In this document: one piece after another, positions 50,560-62,133 of the stretch | How positions within the stretch are numbered: position 1 is the first letter of the stretch | Layout of the letters: each line of letters opens with the position of its first letter | From: Bufo bufo | Taxonomy: Eukaryota > Chordata > Amphibia > Anura > Bufonidae | NCBI RefSeq assembly: GCF_905171765.1 | Contig: NC_053390.1 | Coordinates: forward strand, 589,676,293-589,740,292 | Length of the DNA stretch: 64,000 nucleotides | Direction of reading: 5' to 3' | Translations under genes and position numbers: made by a program | Notes under the pieces: generated by a model | Database searches by the model: none | What the model saw: the letters and a program-made list of their open reading frames with translations, nothing else | What the model was told of the DNA's origin: nothing

Positions 50560-50890
50560 TAGGTTTTTTCTTCTGATCTGTCAGAAGGAAGGAAAAATGA
50601 GATGCACAACGGATCCTGTCTGTGTAACAGCTGTAAGGCCCGTATGGTCTCATCAGAATTGGCTTGTAATTTGGTAGCCAAAAGCAGGAGTGGGTAGAAA
50701 ACACAGAAGACATGCAAATATTCCATTCATGTGTCATTTCTGTTTTACATCCACTCCTGTTTTTTTTTTTTTACATTATCAATACTGATGGATTATTGAG
50801 CAAATGCTGACCAAGTGAAGACGGATGCTCCACAGACAGGATCCGTTTTTTGTGGGTTATTGTTCTGATGGATCAGAGGAAGGGAAAATT
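50560..50890. mobile_element. MITE with imperfect inverted ends
   Basis: Left 'ttctgatctgtcagaagga' pairs with right 'tctgatggatcagagga' reversed, and 'caacggatcctgtctgtg' with 'cacagacaggatccgtt'. ~330 bp, non-coding. Confidence 0.55.
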
Positions 50891-51843
<953 letters not shown>

Positions 51844-51864
51844 TAGAATTTAGACAGTTTAAAC

Positions 51865-52372
51865 CTAAAGGGATCGTCTTACTTCAACAAATGGCATTTA
51901 TCATGTAGAGCAGGGATCAGCAACCTCCAGCACTCCAGGTGTTGTAAAACTACATTTCCCATCATGCACATTTGCTTGGCTTTTGGCTGAGCTCCCACAG
52001 AAGTGAAAGGAGCATGCTGGAGTTGTAGTTTCACAACAGCTGGAGTGCGAAAGGTTGCTGATCCCTGATGTAGAGAAAGTTAGTACAAGGCACTTACTAA
52101 TGTATTGTGATTGTCCATATTGCCTCCTTTTTTGTCTTGATTCATTTTTCCATCGCATCTCCAGGGGAAATAGGTAATAGTGTGCAAGCACAGCCACCAC
52201 TGATGGATTGCATGGCGGTCATAACCCTTGCATACAATCAGTGTATAATGCAATAAAAAAATGAACCAAGCCAGCAAAGGTGGCAATATGGACAAAATAC
52301 ATAAGTAAGTGTCTTGTATTAACTTTCTCTACATGATAAATGCCTTTTGCTGAAGTGACACAACCCCTTTAA
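51865..52372. mobile_element. T2-type MITE, interrupted by hAT MITE
   Basis: Left end 'taaagggatcgtcttacttc' and right end 'cacaacccctttaa' are inverted. Pairing runs on for ~150 bp ('gcatttatcatgtagag', 'cacttactaatgtatt', 'tgtccatattgcc'). A hAT MITE with an ATGTAGAG duplication lies in the left arm. The second copy is at 62134-62554. Confidence 0.82.
51903..52075. mobile_element. hAT-type MITE inside a T2 MITE
   Basis: Element 51911-52067 has ends CAGGGATCAGCAACC and GGTTGCTGATCCCTG. ATGTAGAG flanks it exactly on both sides (51903-51910, 52068-52075). The arms carry 'gttgtaaaactaca', as in the copy at 18450. Confidence 0.92.
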
Positions 52373-52742
52373 GGTGGCCATACACATTAGTCTAAACTTG
52401 ATCAAAATGGACAATTTCAACCAAAACAAATGTTTATCTGTTGAAATTTGACAAAGAAGTATTGTTTTAGAGACCAATGACGGATCATCTGTCGGCCGTG
52501 TTTAATATTTTCTTACGATAGTTGGACAAAAGATCCTTCTTTGAAAGAATGTTCTCAGAAAGATCCCCAGGTTTCATTGTACATGTATGTCCAGTCTGGA
52601 CAACTGTAACGGCCATTATGGACTAAAATGGGATGGCCGTGTCTGAAAAATGAATGGTCACCAGGTGTTTGTTTGTTCAACTGCTGTTCAACTGCTGTCC
52701 AACCATCAACCAACTTCTAAATAGTGTGTATGATCACCTTAA
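52373..52742. mobile_element. MITE with 'aaggtggccatacacat' end
   Basis: Left 'aaggtggccatacacattag' and right 'gtgtgtatgatcacctt' are inverted, and 'caccaggtgttt' lies inside. It directly abuts the T2 MITE on its left (they share TTAA). Confidence 0.6.
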
Positions 52743-53205
52743 GAAAGACAGTCTAAAATTCTGCCAAATTTTGTACAATAGCTGATGATAAATTTGATGC
52801 ATTGCTAGACTCTTTTGTCTAACTTTATATTACCTATTGGTTGGTTTACTTTACACTGACATTTTGCCACAAAATTGTGGTGCACATCTTAAGTTACCCC
52901 CCTTTCAGCCAAGACAAGTGCCTGGGTGTAGGTGCAATTTTTCTCTAAGTGTGATTTCTTTCCTATCACAATATATTTATGTCAAACTTATAGTTCCAGT
53001 GTATGAAGCTGTGTGCCTTAGGGTGCTTTCACACAAGTATTTGCTGGCATTTTTCTGAACTTTTGAGTTTCTAGTGGCATTTTTTTCATTTGCGTTTTGT
53101 TGCAGTAGAAATGCAAGCTCCAGATGTTAGATAAAAGTCTATGTGAAATATGACACTGAGGACACAAGCTTTACGAGGGTAAAAACATCACTGACCCAGA
53201 TTTAC
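52743..53205. other. Intron with MITE ends
   Basis: 'tagggtgctttcacacaagt' at ~53018 is a MITE-like terminus. 52790-53000 resembles the 30316-30600 repeat in words such as 'attggttggtttactt'. No exon was recognised. Confidence 0.4.
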
Positions 53206-54422
53206 TAATCCTATAGATGATCAAAAATCAAGGGTAAAGTAAAGAGGTCAGATCAGGGTGTGTCTGCGCTCTGGATTATCTGAATTTAGGAGCAGAATAC
53301 TGAGGAAATAATCCTAAAACATAAAACATAACATTTATTGATATGCTAATAAAATCCTAGAGGATGTGTACAACAACTGTATACTGGGATGGACAAGGTG
53401 TGTAACCACTAGTAGCAGTGGTCAATGGTCACCCCAGTAAAAAATACAAAGATAATTAAAGTGCACAGCGGCACTGAGTAGGTAACCAGTGTGTCCTACC
53501 GGTACCCAGGGAAGGTCGTCAGAAGCTTCACCACACGATGTATTAATAGTAGTTCATCCTATATGGATAGTCGGATAAATCACAGGGGGAAAGAATACAA
53601 CGGCTGACAGTAGAACACATGCGTGTAGGGTCCCTAGGGTGATCCCTATAGCTGTCTAACCGTAGACCCTGATACTATAAGTGTGGTAGCAGCCTGACCA
53701 CAGGGCACTCGTCCTTGAAAGGACGACCCTGTCTGGAACCTGTCCCTAACTCTGGAAACTATATGTCCCTAAATATGCATAGGCAAGATCCCTACATGCA
53801 TGTTTCGCTGCCGGGACATGCGGCAGTTCATCAGGGGAGATGATAAGCAATCAGGCAAGTCGATCCTGGATGAAGCGGTCAAGCCTGCAGACCAAGAATG
53901 ACACGGTCAGTCATATGGTCAGGAGGTGCATGATGATAGTCAACCCCTCCAAGGGCTACCTCATAGGTAAGAGGTTAAAGGTAAATGCAGTATGCAGATG
54001 AGAGTGACTGCATATGGGACGCCAACTAACCTGGTGTACCCACCTTGTTTAAATACACCTCGTTTCCCGCCGCTGCCGTCCGTAATAGAGGCCAATGAGC
54101 GCGTCTGCCCGCTTGCACGTGAGCGCGGCGCATGCGCTCATCACAGAGTGGAAACGAGGCCTGCAGCGCAGGAAGAGTGCGTGATACGAAACGCACTCCT
54201 GCGCATGCGCGAACTTGCATTAGATACAGTGCCGCTGTGCACTTTAATTATCTTTGTATTTTTTACTGGGGTGACCATTGACCACTGCTACTAGTGGTTA
54301 CACACCTTGTCCATCCCAGTATACAGTTGTTGTACACATCATCTAGGATTTTATTAGCATATCAATAAATGTTATGTTTTATGTTTTAGGATTATTTCCT
54401 CAGTATTCTAATCCTATAGATG
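53206..54422 (-). mobile_element. Foldback, Penelope-like element with 14-bp duplication
   Basis: The 14-bp sequence TAATCCTATAGATG occurs at both edges (53206-53219, 54409-54422), and the uninterrupted host repeat at ~30320 has it once, so this is a target duplication. Arms of ~190 bp (53298-53490 and ~54222-54408) are inverted; they begin AGAATACTGAGGAAATAATC. A 77-base tail lies outside the left arm. The 730-base middle has no reverse transcriptase. It holds a hammerhead-like motif on the minus strand and a long hairpin at 54168-54206 ('gcgcaggaagagtgcgtg'). Variable long duplications, inverted long terminal repeats and hammerheads together fit a Penelope-like element. This assignment is inference. 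Confidence 0.7.
53789..53838 (-). ncRNA. Hammerhead-ribozyme-like motif (minus strand)
   Basis: Read 53838 to 53789. Strand one of stem I is UCCC, then the core CUGAUGA (53834-53828). Stem II is CUGCCG facing CGGCAG with a 7-base loop. Then comes GAA followed by A15.1, and stem III ACA facing UGU around the tetraloop UGCA. The cleavage triplet is GUA, and strand two of stem I is GGGA. All invariant core bases are present. The one fault is an A-C mismatch at 10.1/11.1, where G-C is strongly preferred; a G-to-A change would explain it. A short stem III with open stem I is the layout reported for Penelope-type hammerheads. It may be weak or inactive because of that mismatch. Confidence 0.65.
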
Positions 54423-54553
54423 GCATAAATTTAGACAGGCTGCCTAGGCCTGTACCAGATTTAACCCAGTGCCTCATGCTGGATGATAAATGTGGCACAG
54501 GGATAGCTCTGTACTAATTATTGGTTGTCTTACTTTTAGACATAATTTTACAA
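54423..54553. repeat. Right remainder of the target MITE
   Basis: Continues the repeat interrupted by the foldback element ('gcataaatttagacaggc', 'ctgtactaattattggttg'), as in the 30316-30600 copy. It is in turn cut at 54553 by the Tc1 element. Confidence 0.5.
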
Positions 54554-54555
54554 TA

Positions 54556-56110
54556 CAGGGAGTGCAGAATTATTAGGCAAATGAGTATTTTGACCACATC
54601 ATCCTCTTTATGCATGTTGTCTTACTCCAAGCTGTATAGGCTCGAAAGCCTACTACCAATTAAGCATATTAGGTGATGTGCATGTCTGTAATGAGAAGAA
54701 GTGTGGTCTAATGACATCAACACCCTATATTAGGTGTGCATAATTATTAGGCAACTTCCTTTCCTTTGGCAAAATGGGTCAAAAGAAGGACTTGACAGGC
54801 TCAGAAAAGTCAAAAATAGTGAGATATCTTGCAGAGGGATGCAGCACTCTTAAAATTGCAAAGCTTCTGAAGCGTGATCATCGAACAATCAAGCGTTTCA
54901 TTCAAAATAGTCAACAGGGTCACAAGAAGCGTGTGGAAAAACCAAGGCGCAAAATAACTGCCCATGAACTGAGAAAAGTCAAGCGTGCAGCTGCCAAGAT
55001 GCCACTTGCCACCAGTTTGGCCATATTTCAGAGCTGCAACATCACTGGAGTGCCCAAAAGCACAAGGTGTGCAATACTCAGAGACATGGCCAAGGTAAGA
55101 AAGGCTGAAAGACGACCACCACTGAACAAGACACACAAGCTGAAACGTCAAGACTGGGCCAAGAAATATCTCAAGACTGATTTTTCTAAGGTTTTATGGA
55201 CTGATGAAATGAGAGTGAGTCTTGATGGGCCAGATGGATGGGCCCGTGGCTGGATTGGTAAAGGGCAGAGAGCTCCAGTCCGACTCAGACGCCAGCAAGG
55301 TGGAGTACTGGTTTGGGCTGGTATCATCAAAGATGAGCTTGTGGGGCCTTTTCGGGTTGAGGATGGAGTCAAGCTCAACTCCCAGTCCTACTGCCAGTTT
55401 CTGGAAGACACCTTCTTTAAGCAATGGTACAGGAAGAAGTCTGCATCCTTCAAGAAAAACATGATTTTCATGCAGGACAATGCTCCATCACACGCGTCCA
55501 AGTACTCCACAGCGTGGCTGGCAAGAAAGGGTATAAAAGAAGAAAATCTAATGACATGGCCTCCTTGTTCACCTGATCTAAACCCCATTGAGAACCTGTG
55601 GTCCATCATCAAATGTGATTTACAAGGAGGGAAAACAGTACACCTCTCTGAACAGTGTCTGGGAGGCTGTGGTTGCTGCTGCACGCAATGTTGATGGTGA
55701 ACAGATCAAAACACTGACAGAATCCATGGATGGCAGGCTTTTGAGTGTCCTTGCAAAGAAAGGTGGCTATATTGGTCACTGATTTGTTTTTGTTTTGTTT
55801 TTGAATGTCAGAAATGTATATTTGTGAATGTTGAGATGTTATATTGGTTTCACTGGTAAAAATAAATAATTGAAATGGGTATATATTTGTTTTTTGTTAA
55901 GTTGCCTAATAATTATGCACAGTAATAGTCACCTGCACACACAGATATCCCCCTAAAATAGCTAAAACTAAAAACAAACTAAAAACTACTTCCAAAAATA
56001 TTCAGCTTTGATATTAATGAGTTTTTTGGGTTCATTGAGAACATGGTTGTTGTTCAATAATAATATTAATCCTCAAAAATACAACTTGCCTAATAATTCT
56101 GCACTCCCTG
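54556..56110 (+). mobile_element. Tc1/mariner element, nearly complete
   Basis: TA flanks both ends (54554-54555, 56111-56112). Terminal repeats are CAGGGAGTGCAGAATTATTA and its inverse. A second copy of the core 'gcataattattaggcaac' lies at ~54737 and its inverse at ~55901. Each end thus has an outer and an inner repeat, the IR/DR plan. 1555 bp with a transposase of 336 codons broken by one frameshift. Inserted in an older repeat. Confidence 0.93.
54774..55782 (+). pseudogene. Tc1-like transposase, DD37E, one frameshift
   Basis: Residues 1-110 have paired-type helix-turn-helix motifs (EGCSTLKIAKLLKRDHRTIK). The catalytic residues are D144 (KVLWTDEMRV), D235 (IFMQDNAPSHAS) and E273 (SPDLNPIENLWS). 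By my count 37 residues separate D235 and E273, so the spacing is DD37E rather than the usual DD34E. The frame is open from the Met at 54774 to ~55620. It then shifts by one (between KCDL and YKEGKQYTSLNS) and would end AKKGGYIGH with a stop by 55782. Without that shift it would be full-length, so it is a young copy. It cannot make an intact protein as sequenced; a sequencing error is also possible. Confidence 0.9.
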
Positions 56111-56168
56111 TACAATCTTGGTGCAATTTTTTAAGAAAATGTCAGATCTTAGTGCCATGTTAAAAATC

Positions 56169-56518
56169 TGAGTCCACATGATTTGTCATAATTGTCTTCA
56201 TCCAGGAATCGCCTGCATTATCAGACATTTCCAACCATGTGCACTCGGCTGGTGTCCTTAACCTATTCATTCACCAGGAGCAGAGCAGCATATCGAACAC
56301 ATCATGCATCGTTTCAAGAGCCCACCCCTTTGGCAAGCTCTTTGATGCTCTTGACAAAGTGGGCATGTCCTCAAAACGTTGTGTGACGGGTGCGATATGC
56401 TGCCCTGCATCTGGTGAATGAATAGGTTATGGATGCCAGCCTTGTGTACACAGTTGGAAATGCATGATAATGCAGGTGATTCCTGGATGAAGACAATTAT
56501 GACAGATTGTATGGACTC
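56169..56518. mobile_element. Foldback element with ~130-bp arms
   Basis: The left arm begins 'tgagtccac' and runs through 'cataattgtcttcatccagg', 'cctattcattcaccag' and 'gcagcatatcg'. The right arm is its inverse, ending 'tggactca'. The loop (~56300-56390) contains 'tcgtttcaagagccc' on one side and 'tcaaaacgttgtgtgac' on the other. These resemble decayed GAAAC hammerhead ends in opposite orientations. Non-coding. Confidence 0.65.
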
Positions 56519-57316
56519 ATTTTCTAGATGAAGTCATGGATTAATTATCTATTGAAGTTTGATCTGAATAAAAATAGCTGAGCAGTAATTTAGTTTGCCC
56601 TGAATATACACAGTGATTTATGCATATGTGCGGAGTAATGGAACTCCGTTGTGCACTGTTTTCTTCTTGGAACGTAAGGAAAGAAGGAGATCACTGCGGG
56701 CAACCCCGCTCCCGGGGCCCTTAGCAGTCCTGTGGTCTGCCTTTATTGACGGTATGTCACTGACTCAGTACTAGGATACGGTCCTAGCCTGTCACACGCT
56801 TCTTCTCACAATACAGCTTTGATTTGGTTGGTTTCCCAGAACCTAATGACCTGTATGAGGGTGATTAGGCTGACGCAACATACAAGAATGTCAGAATACA
56901 GTGTTGAACCTGCCTTTCTCCTCACCACTCTAGCAACCAGACTCCTTTATATGTATATTATCTGTCTTTGAGCAATATTCAGGAGGTTTGGAGGGCAACT
57001 GGGGGCCAAATCTTATGGGGGACCCGTGGCCGCCCAAACCACCATCATTTTAAAGGCCCACCATGCTTAGATTATGATCTAGGGCTCAACACATAGGAAA
57101 TAGCTTTGACTGCCTGCTCAGTCAACCAGTGGCTGCAGTGGTGATCCACCTCAGCCAGTGATTGGCTGAGTGGGCATTTCCAGTCGTTTCCTGTGTGTCT
57201 AGCCCAGTGTCAGGAAGTGGCGAGTAGCAACCCCTTTAACCTTATTTAGCTTTGCTTCCTTTTCATGACTGCCATTTCGATGACATCTGCAACTGATTTG
57301 TTGAATTCTCTCCTAG
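56519..57316. other. Last PDE5A intron, 3' part
   Basis: No repeat terminus was placed with confidence. 56690-56720 is GC-rich ('gcaaccccgctcccggggcc'). It ends with 'attctctcctag', a good acceptor. Confidence 0.45.
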
Positions 57317-57466
57317 GCTTTGGCAGAGGTGTCTGAATCATGCTACCCACTACTGGATGGCTGCTTGAGGAACAGACAGATGTGGCAATTATTAGCAGAG
57401 CAGCAAGAGGAGAATCTCCTTAATGGAGATGACAACCAGCCAAAAACGAACTGTGACATTGAATAA
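57317..57466 (+). CDS. PDE5A: PDE5A terminal exon and stop
   Basis: Acceptor 'attctctcctag'. 49 codons then TAA (57464-57466), phase 0 at the start. It begins [20 protein letters not shown], then [10 protein letters not shown], as at the end of vertebrate PDE5A (SEDCFPLLDGCRKNRQKW). After AEQQ the tail [19 protein letters not shown] is divergent and not obviously conserved, as is common for PDE5 C-termini. The seven exons together give ~212 residues with every metal- and substrate-binding residue of this part kept, so the gene looks functional. Confidence 0.95.
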   Translation, partial: ALAEVSESCYPLLDGCLRNRQMWQLLAEQQEENLLNGDDNQPKTNCDIE

Positions 57467-57719
57467 GCAACACCAACACCATCGTAGAGTCTTGTGGTAC
57501 AAAATAGTATTACACTGTTTGGAAACCAAAATATATTTTGCCACTGTTATATTTATTAATTTCACATTTTCGTTTAAGGAAATAAGAACATGTAAATGGA
57601 ATATTTTCTAGAGAAGCAATATATTTTCTGATGTGCTCATTTACCCACTGGAGGCTCTTGGGCTTGATTCCTTTTTATATTGACCAGTGCCTTAAAGCAT
57701 GGGTGCCATTTTAAATAAA
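57467..57719 (+). other. PDE5A: PDE5A 3' UTR (minimum)
   Basis: Starts after the stop. AATAAA at 57714-57719 is the first good poly(A) signal; other AATAAA words occur downstream (for example ~58056), so longer 3' ends are possible. Confidence 0.5.
57714..57719 (+). terminator. Candidate PDE5A poly(A) signal
   Basis: AATAAA 248 bases after the stop codon. Use is inferred from position only. Confidence 0.4.
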
Positions 57720-59587
57720 GAAGGACACCTGTCAAATGTAACACAGCACAGTAAAGAATAACTATAGCATTTTATTGGATAACTTGTTCACATACCAAAT
57801 CAACTTGGGCTAATACTGCAAACAATGTAACACAAAATACTAATGTGAGTTTCTTGCAGATGTCACTAAGAAGAGATTATAAGTCATTGTCACAAGTCAC
57901 ACAGAAGTCTTAAATGGTTTTTAAAACTCACTTTTTAATTTGCTCTTTTTCTTAGAGTAATTTACATGGTCGTTTATGCTAAATTTAATAGCATTATTGT
58001 GCGCCTTTAACTATATATTAAAAACACAAAAATTCACAACGGAGGTCAGTGACCAAATAAAGCAAAAGGCTGCTGTATAAAAGTAGTGATACACGCCACA
58101 GAACATCTATTGAGAGTGCCTCACATCCTTTTTCTTTTTGAAGGGGTTTGTTATTCAGTGTGATACATAGTTTGAATGGGTTTGCATTGTGACACATAAA
58201 TCACTAGTGCCTGAATGGGGTTTGACCAACTGCTCACAAAGATGTGTAAAACACTCTGGATATAACTAATGATTATTATACAGTATAAATGAACGGCGGG
58301 CATAACAGTTCTTTATTGCACTTATAATCTTGTGTTTATTGCTATTATATTAGAAGGGTTTTCTGATCTTATGCAGTGTGATGTAATACTTATGTACTGC
58401 CTGTAGTTGAGATGCTCTGTAAGCCAGTCTCACATGCAGTCACATTGACATGCTCCTGGTGTTTTATCTCCTGCTTATGTGAGATCCCATACTCTGAACA
58501 TGTGGGTATCTCCACTCTTCCCCTTCTTATAGTATGGGATGTCACACATCTCCACTCTTCCTTGACTCTTTTCCTCGCTCCTTGTATCTGAAAGGATTGT
58601 GTTTCACATGCTGGGCAGCAAATCATTCAGTGTATAGTGAGCAAAAGAACAACACAGGGGTCTCTCACTAGCGAACCTATGTCTCGTAGCAGTTCTGTCT
58701 GGTGTGAAAACAGTGAGTGAGAAATTAGGGCACTACCTTGCACCTTGTAATTGAGGGCATGTGGATAGATGTAAATAGTAGTAATGTCTGTAAGAGAGGA
58801 TAGGAATCATGGGAACTCTAGTTTTTACATGGCAATCCATGGTAATGTTACAGTGTATAGAAAGTGTAACTAACAGTTTAAACACAATGTTGCTTTCAAA
58901 TTGTGAAGATGCTGTTATTTTTGCTATGAGATCTCCATTTCCATCTTTGTTTTGTTTGTGGTGTAGAACTGAAAGCATATGCTGTCAGTTGCAATAATAG
59001 TGAACTTAAAATTCATATACCACTAGGAGTGTATGGGGGAGATTTATCAAGATTGGCATTTCCTACGCTACTCTTGATCTCCTGTGCGCTGGAGTTAGAT
59101 GTTCCTCTTTATAAATTAGGCCAATCTCTGACCAGATACACAAATCGGTGCCAGCTAGGGGTATGTGTAGATTTGAGCTAAACCTTGTGGCAGTTTCTGG
59201 CTTGAATTATATTAAATCCAGTAGACTGTGGGAGGTTCCACTCCAAGTCCCACCTCCTTTTCCACCATTTTAGCAAAGCGTTGAGAAGCTGAAAAAGTCA
59301 CAAATATGATGTGTCCAAACTTTACTGGGCAGAAATTGTAACCGAAGTCTCATCTAGTAAGGTAAGCCATCAGATCCAGTTGGAAAACAGAATTGAGCAC
59401 TTTGATTTAGTTTTAAAGCAATGTAAATTGAAATTCCCTGTTTTCCTTTTTTATAACTGAATGTATTTCATCAATCCATTTAGTATGTGAAATGTTTTAT
59501 AATGTTGGTGTAATTTAAATTGTTGTACTTTTTAAATTAAACAAAGTTCTAGAACAGACATGAGGTTGTTTTAAAAGACAGACACAT
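57720..59587. other. 3' flank, no gene seen
   Basis: AT-rich sequence. 59035-59300 starts 'gggggagatttatcaaga', a dispersed repeat word also seen near 25067. No other feature was recognised; part may be a long 3' UTR. Confidence 0.45.
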
Positions 59588-60350
59588 TTAAAGGGAGTCT
59601 GTCACCAGATTTTGACCTTATAGACCGCTTACATAGCGCTCTAGCATAGCAGTCTATAATTCTAATGGTACCTTTGATGTTTTCTTGTGAAGTTCCCCCA
59701 AGGCAAAAACGGACTTTTATTCATATGTAAATTAGGGATCGCAAGTGCCCAGGGCGGCGTTCACCACGTTGGTGCCCAGGCTGTTCTGCCTCTTTTCGTC
59801 ATATCCCCGCCCCAGCCTCTTCCTCTGCCCGCCCCGCTCTTCCTTTGCGTCCTCCTTCTCTGCAGTGAGAATCCGCGCCTGCACTATCCATTGCTTGGCC
59901 GGGGCATGCGCACTGCGATGCCCATTGTGGGTGTCTCTGGTCCGCCTCCTCGCCGCTGTTTCTCGCCGTTGGCCGGCGCATGCGCAGTAGCTACTGCGAT
60001 GCCGTGCTCACAATGGGCATCGCAGTGCGCATGCCCCGGCCAAGCAATGGATAGTGCAGGCGCGGGATCTCGCTGCAGAGAAGGAGGACGCAAAGGAAGA
60101 GCGGGGCGGGCAGAGTAAGAGGCTGGGGCGGGGATATGACGAAAAGAGGCAGAACAGCCTGGGCACCAACGAGGTGAACGCCGCCCTGGCCACTTGCGAG
60201 CCCTAATTTACATATGAATAAAAGTCTGTTTTTGCCTTGGGGGAACTTCACAAGAAAACATCAAAGGTACCATTAGAATCATAGACTGCTATGCTAGAGC
60301 GCTATGTAAGCGGTCTATAAGGTTACAATCTGGTGACAGACTCCCTTTAA
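59588..60350. mobile_element. T2-type MITE with ~345-bp arms
   Basis: TTAA at both ends (59588-59591, 60347-60350), then AGGGAGTCTGTCACCAG and its inverse. The arms run almost to the centre and are nearly identical ('gtgcccaggctgttctgcct', 'ccgccccgctcttcctttgc', 'gcgcactgcgatgcccattg'). GC-rich inside; open frames of up to 143 codons on both strands mirror each other and are not genes. Confidence 0.9.
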
Positions 60351-60390
60351 TTGTAAAATAAAAGCAATTTGTCATTTTAGTACATTTACA

Positions 60391-60510
60391 CTGGTGATCT
60401 CCAATCTGTGGCTCTCCAGCTGTTGCAAAACTACAGCTCCCATCATGGGCTGATAGCTGCAGCCTCTAGGAGTTGTAATTTTGCAACAACTGGAAAGCCA
60501 TAGTTTGATG
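60391..60510. mobile_element. Decayed hAT-type foldback MITE
   Basis: 'gctctccagctgttgcaaaa' pairs with 'ttttgcaacaactggaaagc', and 'ctacagctcccat' lies between. Same family as 18450-18596 and 51911-52067, with ends and duplication no longer clear. Confidence 0.65.
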
Positions 60511-61279
60511 AGGATGAAGTGGTGACAAATGGGGATTCACTCAGAAATGATATATCGGTTTGCGTTACCATCAAAACAAAATGACTTACTGCCTGAAGAA
60601 AAACGCTTAAGAACTAATTTATTTTTGTTATCTTTAAAAACGTAGCTATCCGCCAAAATGCTAAAATCAGACTGAGTGCAGGAGAGCGGCTACTGTCCTT
60701 TTTAAATATTCATCACATAGTCACCCTTCTGTCACACATAAATGCTGTTATCCAATATGGAGATATATTGTATATTACCATCAGTGTGTTGTATTCTTGC
60801 ATACTATGTATCACCACACAATATATCTCTCTCCACTTATGGCATGGATAACATATAAATAGTGGGAGCTATTGCAGGATATTTTATTTGGTGAGTGCTA
60901 TTGTTTCTAGCTCACAAAGCCTCCAGCACCCCTAACCACAAGCCCCAATAACTCCCAGTCGCCACTACACTAATTCCACATAAACCCCGTCACGGATGGC
61001 CAATACAGCGCCGGAGGCTGCACATCAGAGAGGCGTGCAGCGTTCTTCTTGTGTCCACACTGTTGCTGCACGCCAAGTGTATGGGCGGGCAGCGCTCACT
61101 TAACCTTGTGTTTAGTTTTTTCTGTTTCCACCTGCTGATGACTGATCGTCTTCTACCTAGTGTTCTCCCCATCTCTCTAGGAGAGAACTGCCAACCATCA
61201 GCAGATAGGTAACAGTGCAGGAGATCATAGATAGCCATGACTCTTCTCAGGTAGATGTGACTCTTCTCAAGGCCTGGGC
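60511..61279. other. 3' flank, unclassified
   Basis: AT-rich to ~60900, then mixed. A dyad around 'cacctgctgatg' / 'catcagcagatagg' at ~61132-61208 may belong to the T2 element ending at 61419. No gene was recognised. Confidence 0.4.
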
Positions 61280-61419
61280 TGCAATGATTATGATGCTGGT
61301 TCTCGGCAACCACTTACTTTTAGCTCATAAATGACACAACGCTGAAATCAGCATTTCTGTCACTAAATTATGCTGCCCTCAGTGAGGTCAGCATAAAGTT
61401 GATGCCAGGTTCCCTTTAA
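61280..61419. mobile_element. T2-type MITE, right part
   Basis: Shares 'ttctcggcaaccacttactt' and 'gcataaagttgatg' with 51330-51445 and ends 'ccaggttccctttaa' in TTAA (61416-61419). The left end was not placed with confidence. Another T2-like left end ('aaagggattttccggg') overlaps at 61419. Confidence 0.55.
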
Positions 61420-62133
61420 AGGGATTTTCCGGGAAAAACTAGTTTTAACCTAATGCTCCCCGCCGTTTTGTTCCTCCGTGATGGCTCCAGTATGTCCATC
61501 TTTCGTCCAGCTTGTTTTCTTCTGGTGCAATATGAGCACTCTCACGTGCTCCACTTCAGAGGTGACATCCACAAGTGACACATCACTGCTGAAGCCAGTC
61601 ATTGGCTGCAGTGGAGCATGTAAATGTGCTCATGCTGCACCGAAAGATAACAAGCCCTCACTCATAGAACCTTTTGATCACCCCTCTTTCCATAAAATGC
61701 CACACTGTCTGTCTCTATAATATGTACAGCACTGAATCTAAAATAAACGCACAATACAGGGAATATTCCATGAGATAGGCTCTCTGATACACATACGTTA
61801 GTATATTACAAAGGTCTAGTACTACTATATACACTGGCTGTTAAGTGCTAAATTATACAATCCCTGCGGCCCTCAATATTATTCTGTGTGGCCCCCAACC
61901 ATCTTATGACAGACATGTATGTCTATGTCTTGTGGCTGCTCACATGCATTTTCATGTATTCTTCCAGGGAATCCTGGAGCCATAACCAAACATTTATAGT
62001 ATATACTGTATGTACAATATACCAAAAATACAGTATTTCAGTTAGTAATACCGTTTAAATTTTATTTTTAGCCCCTGGAATTCCTTCAGTCTAACAATGT
62101 GGCCCCCAACCAGAAAAAGGTTGTGCACCCCTG
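61420..62133. other. 3' flank ending in a hAT-type MITE end
   Basis: From ~61865 'gcggccctcaatattattct' to 62133 there is a sequence whose right end ('gttgtgcacccctg') matches the hAT terminus CAGGGGTGCACAACC. Its left end was not found. The first part (61420-61860) shows nothing clear. Confidence 0.45.

Noticed and set aside
59687..60118. 143-codon GC-rich open frame and its mirror on the minus strand
   Set aside because: Both lie in the arms of a T2 foldback MITE and mirror each other.
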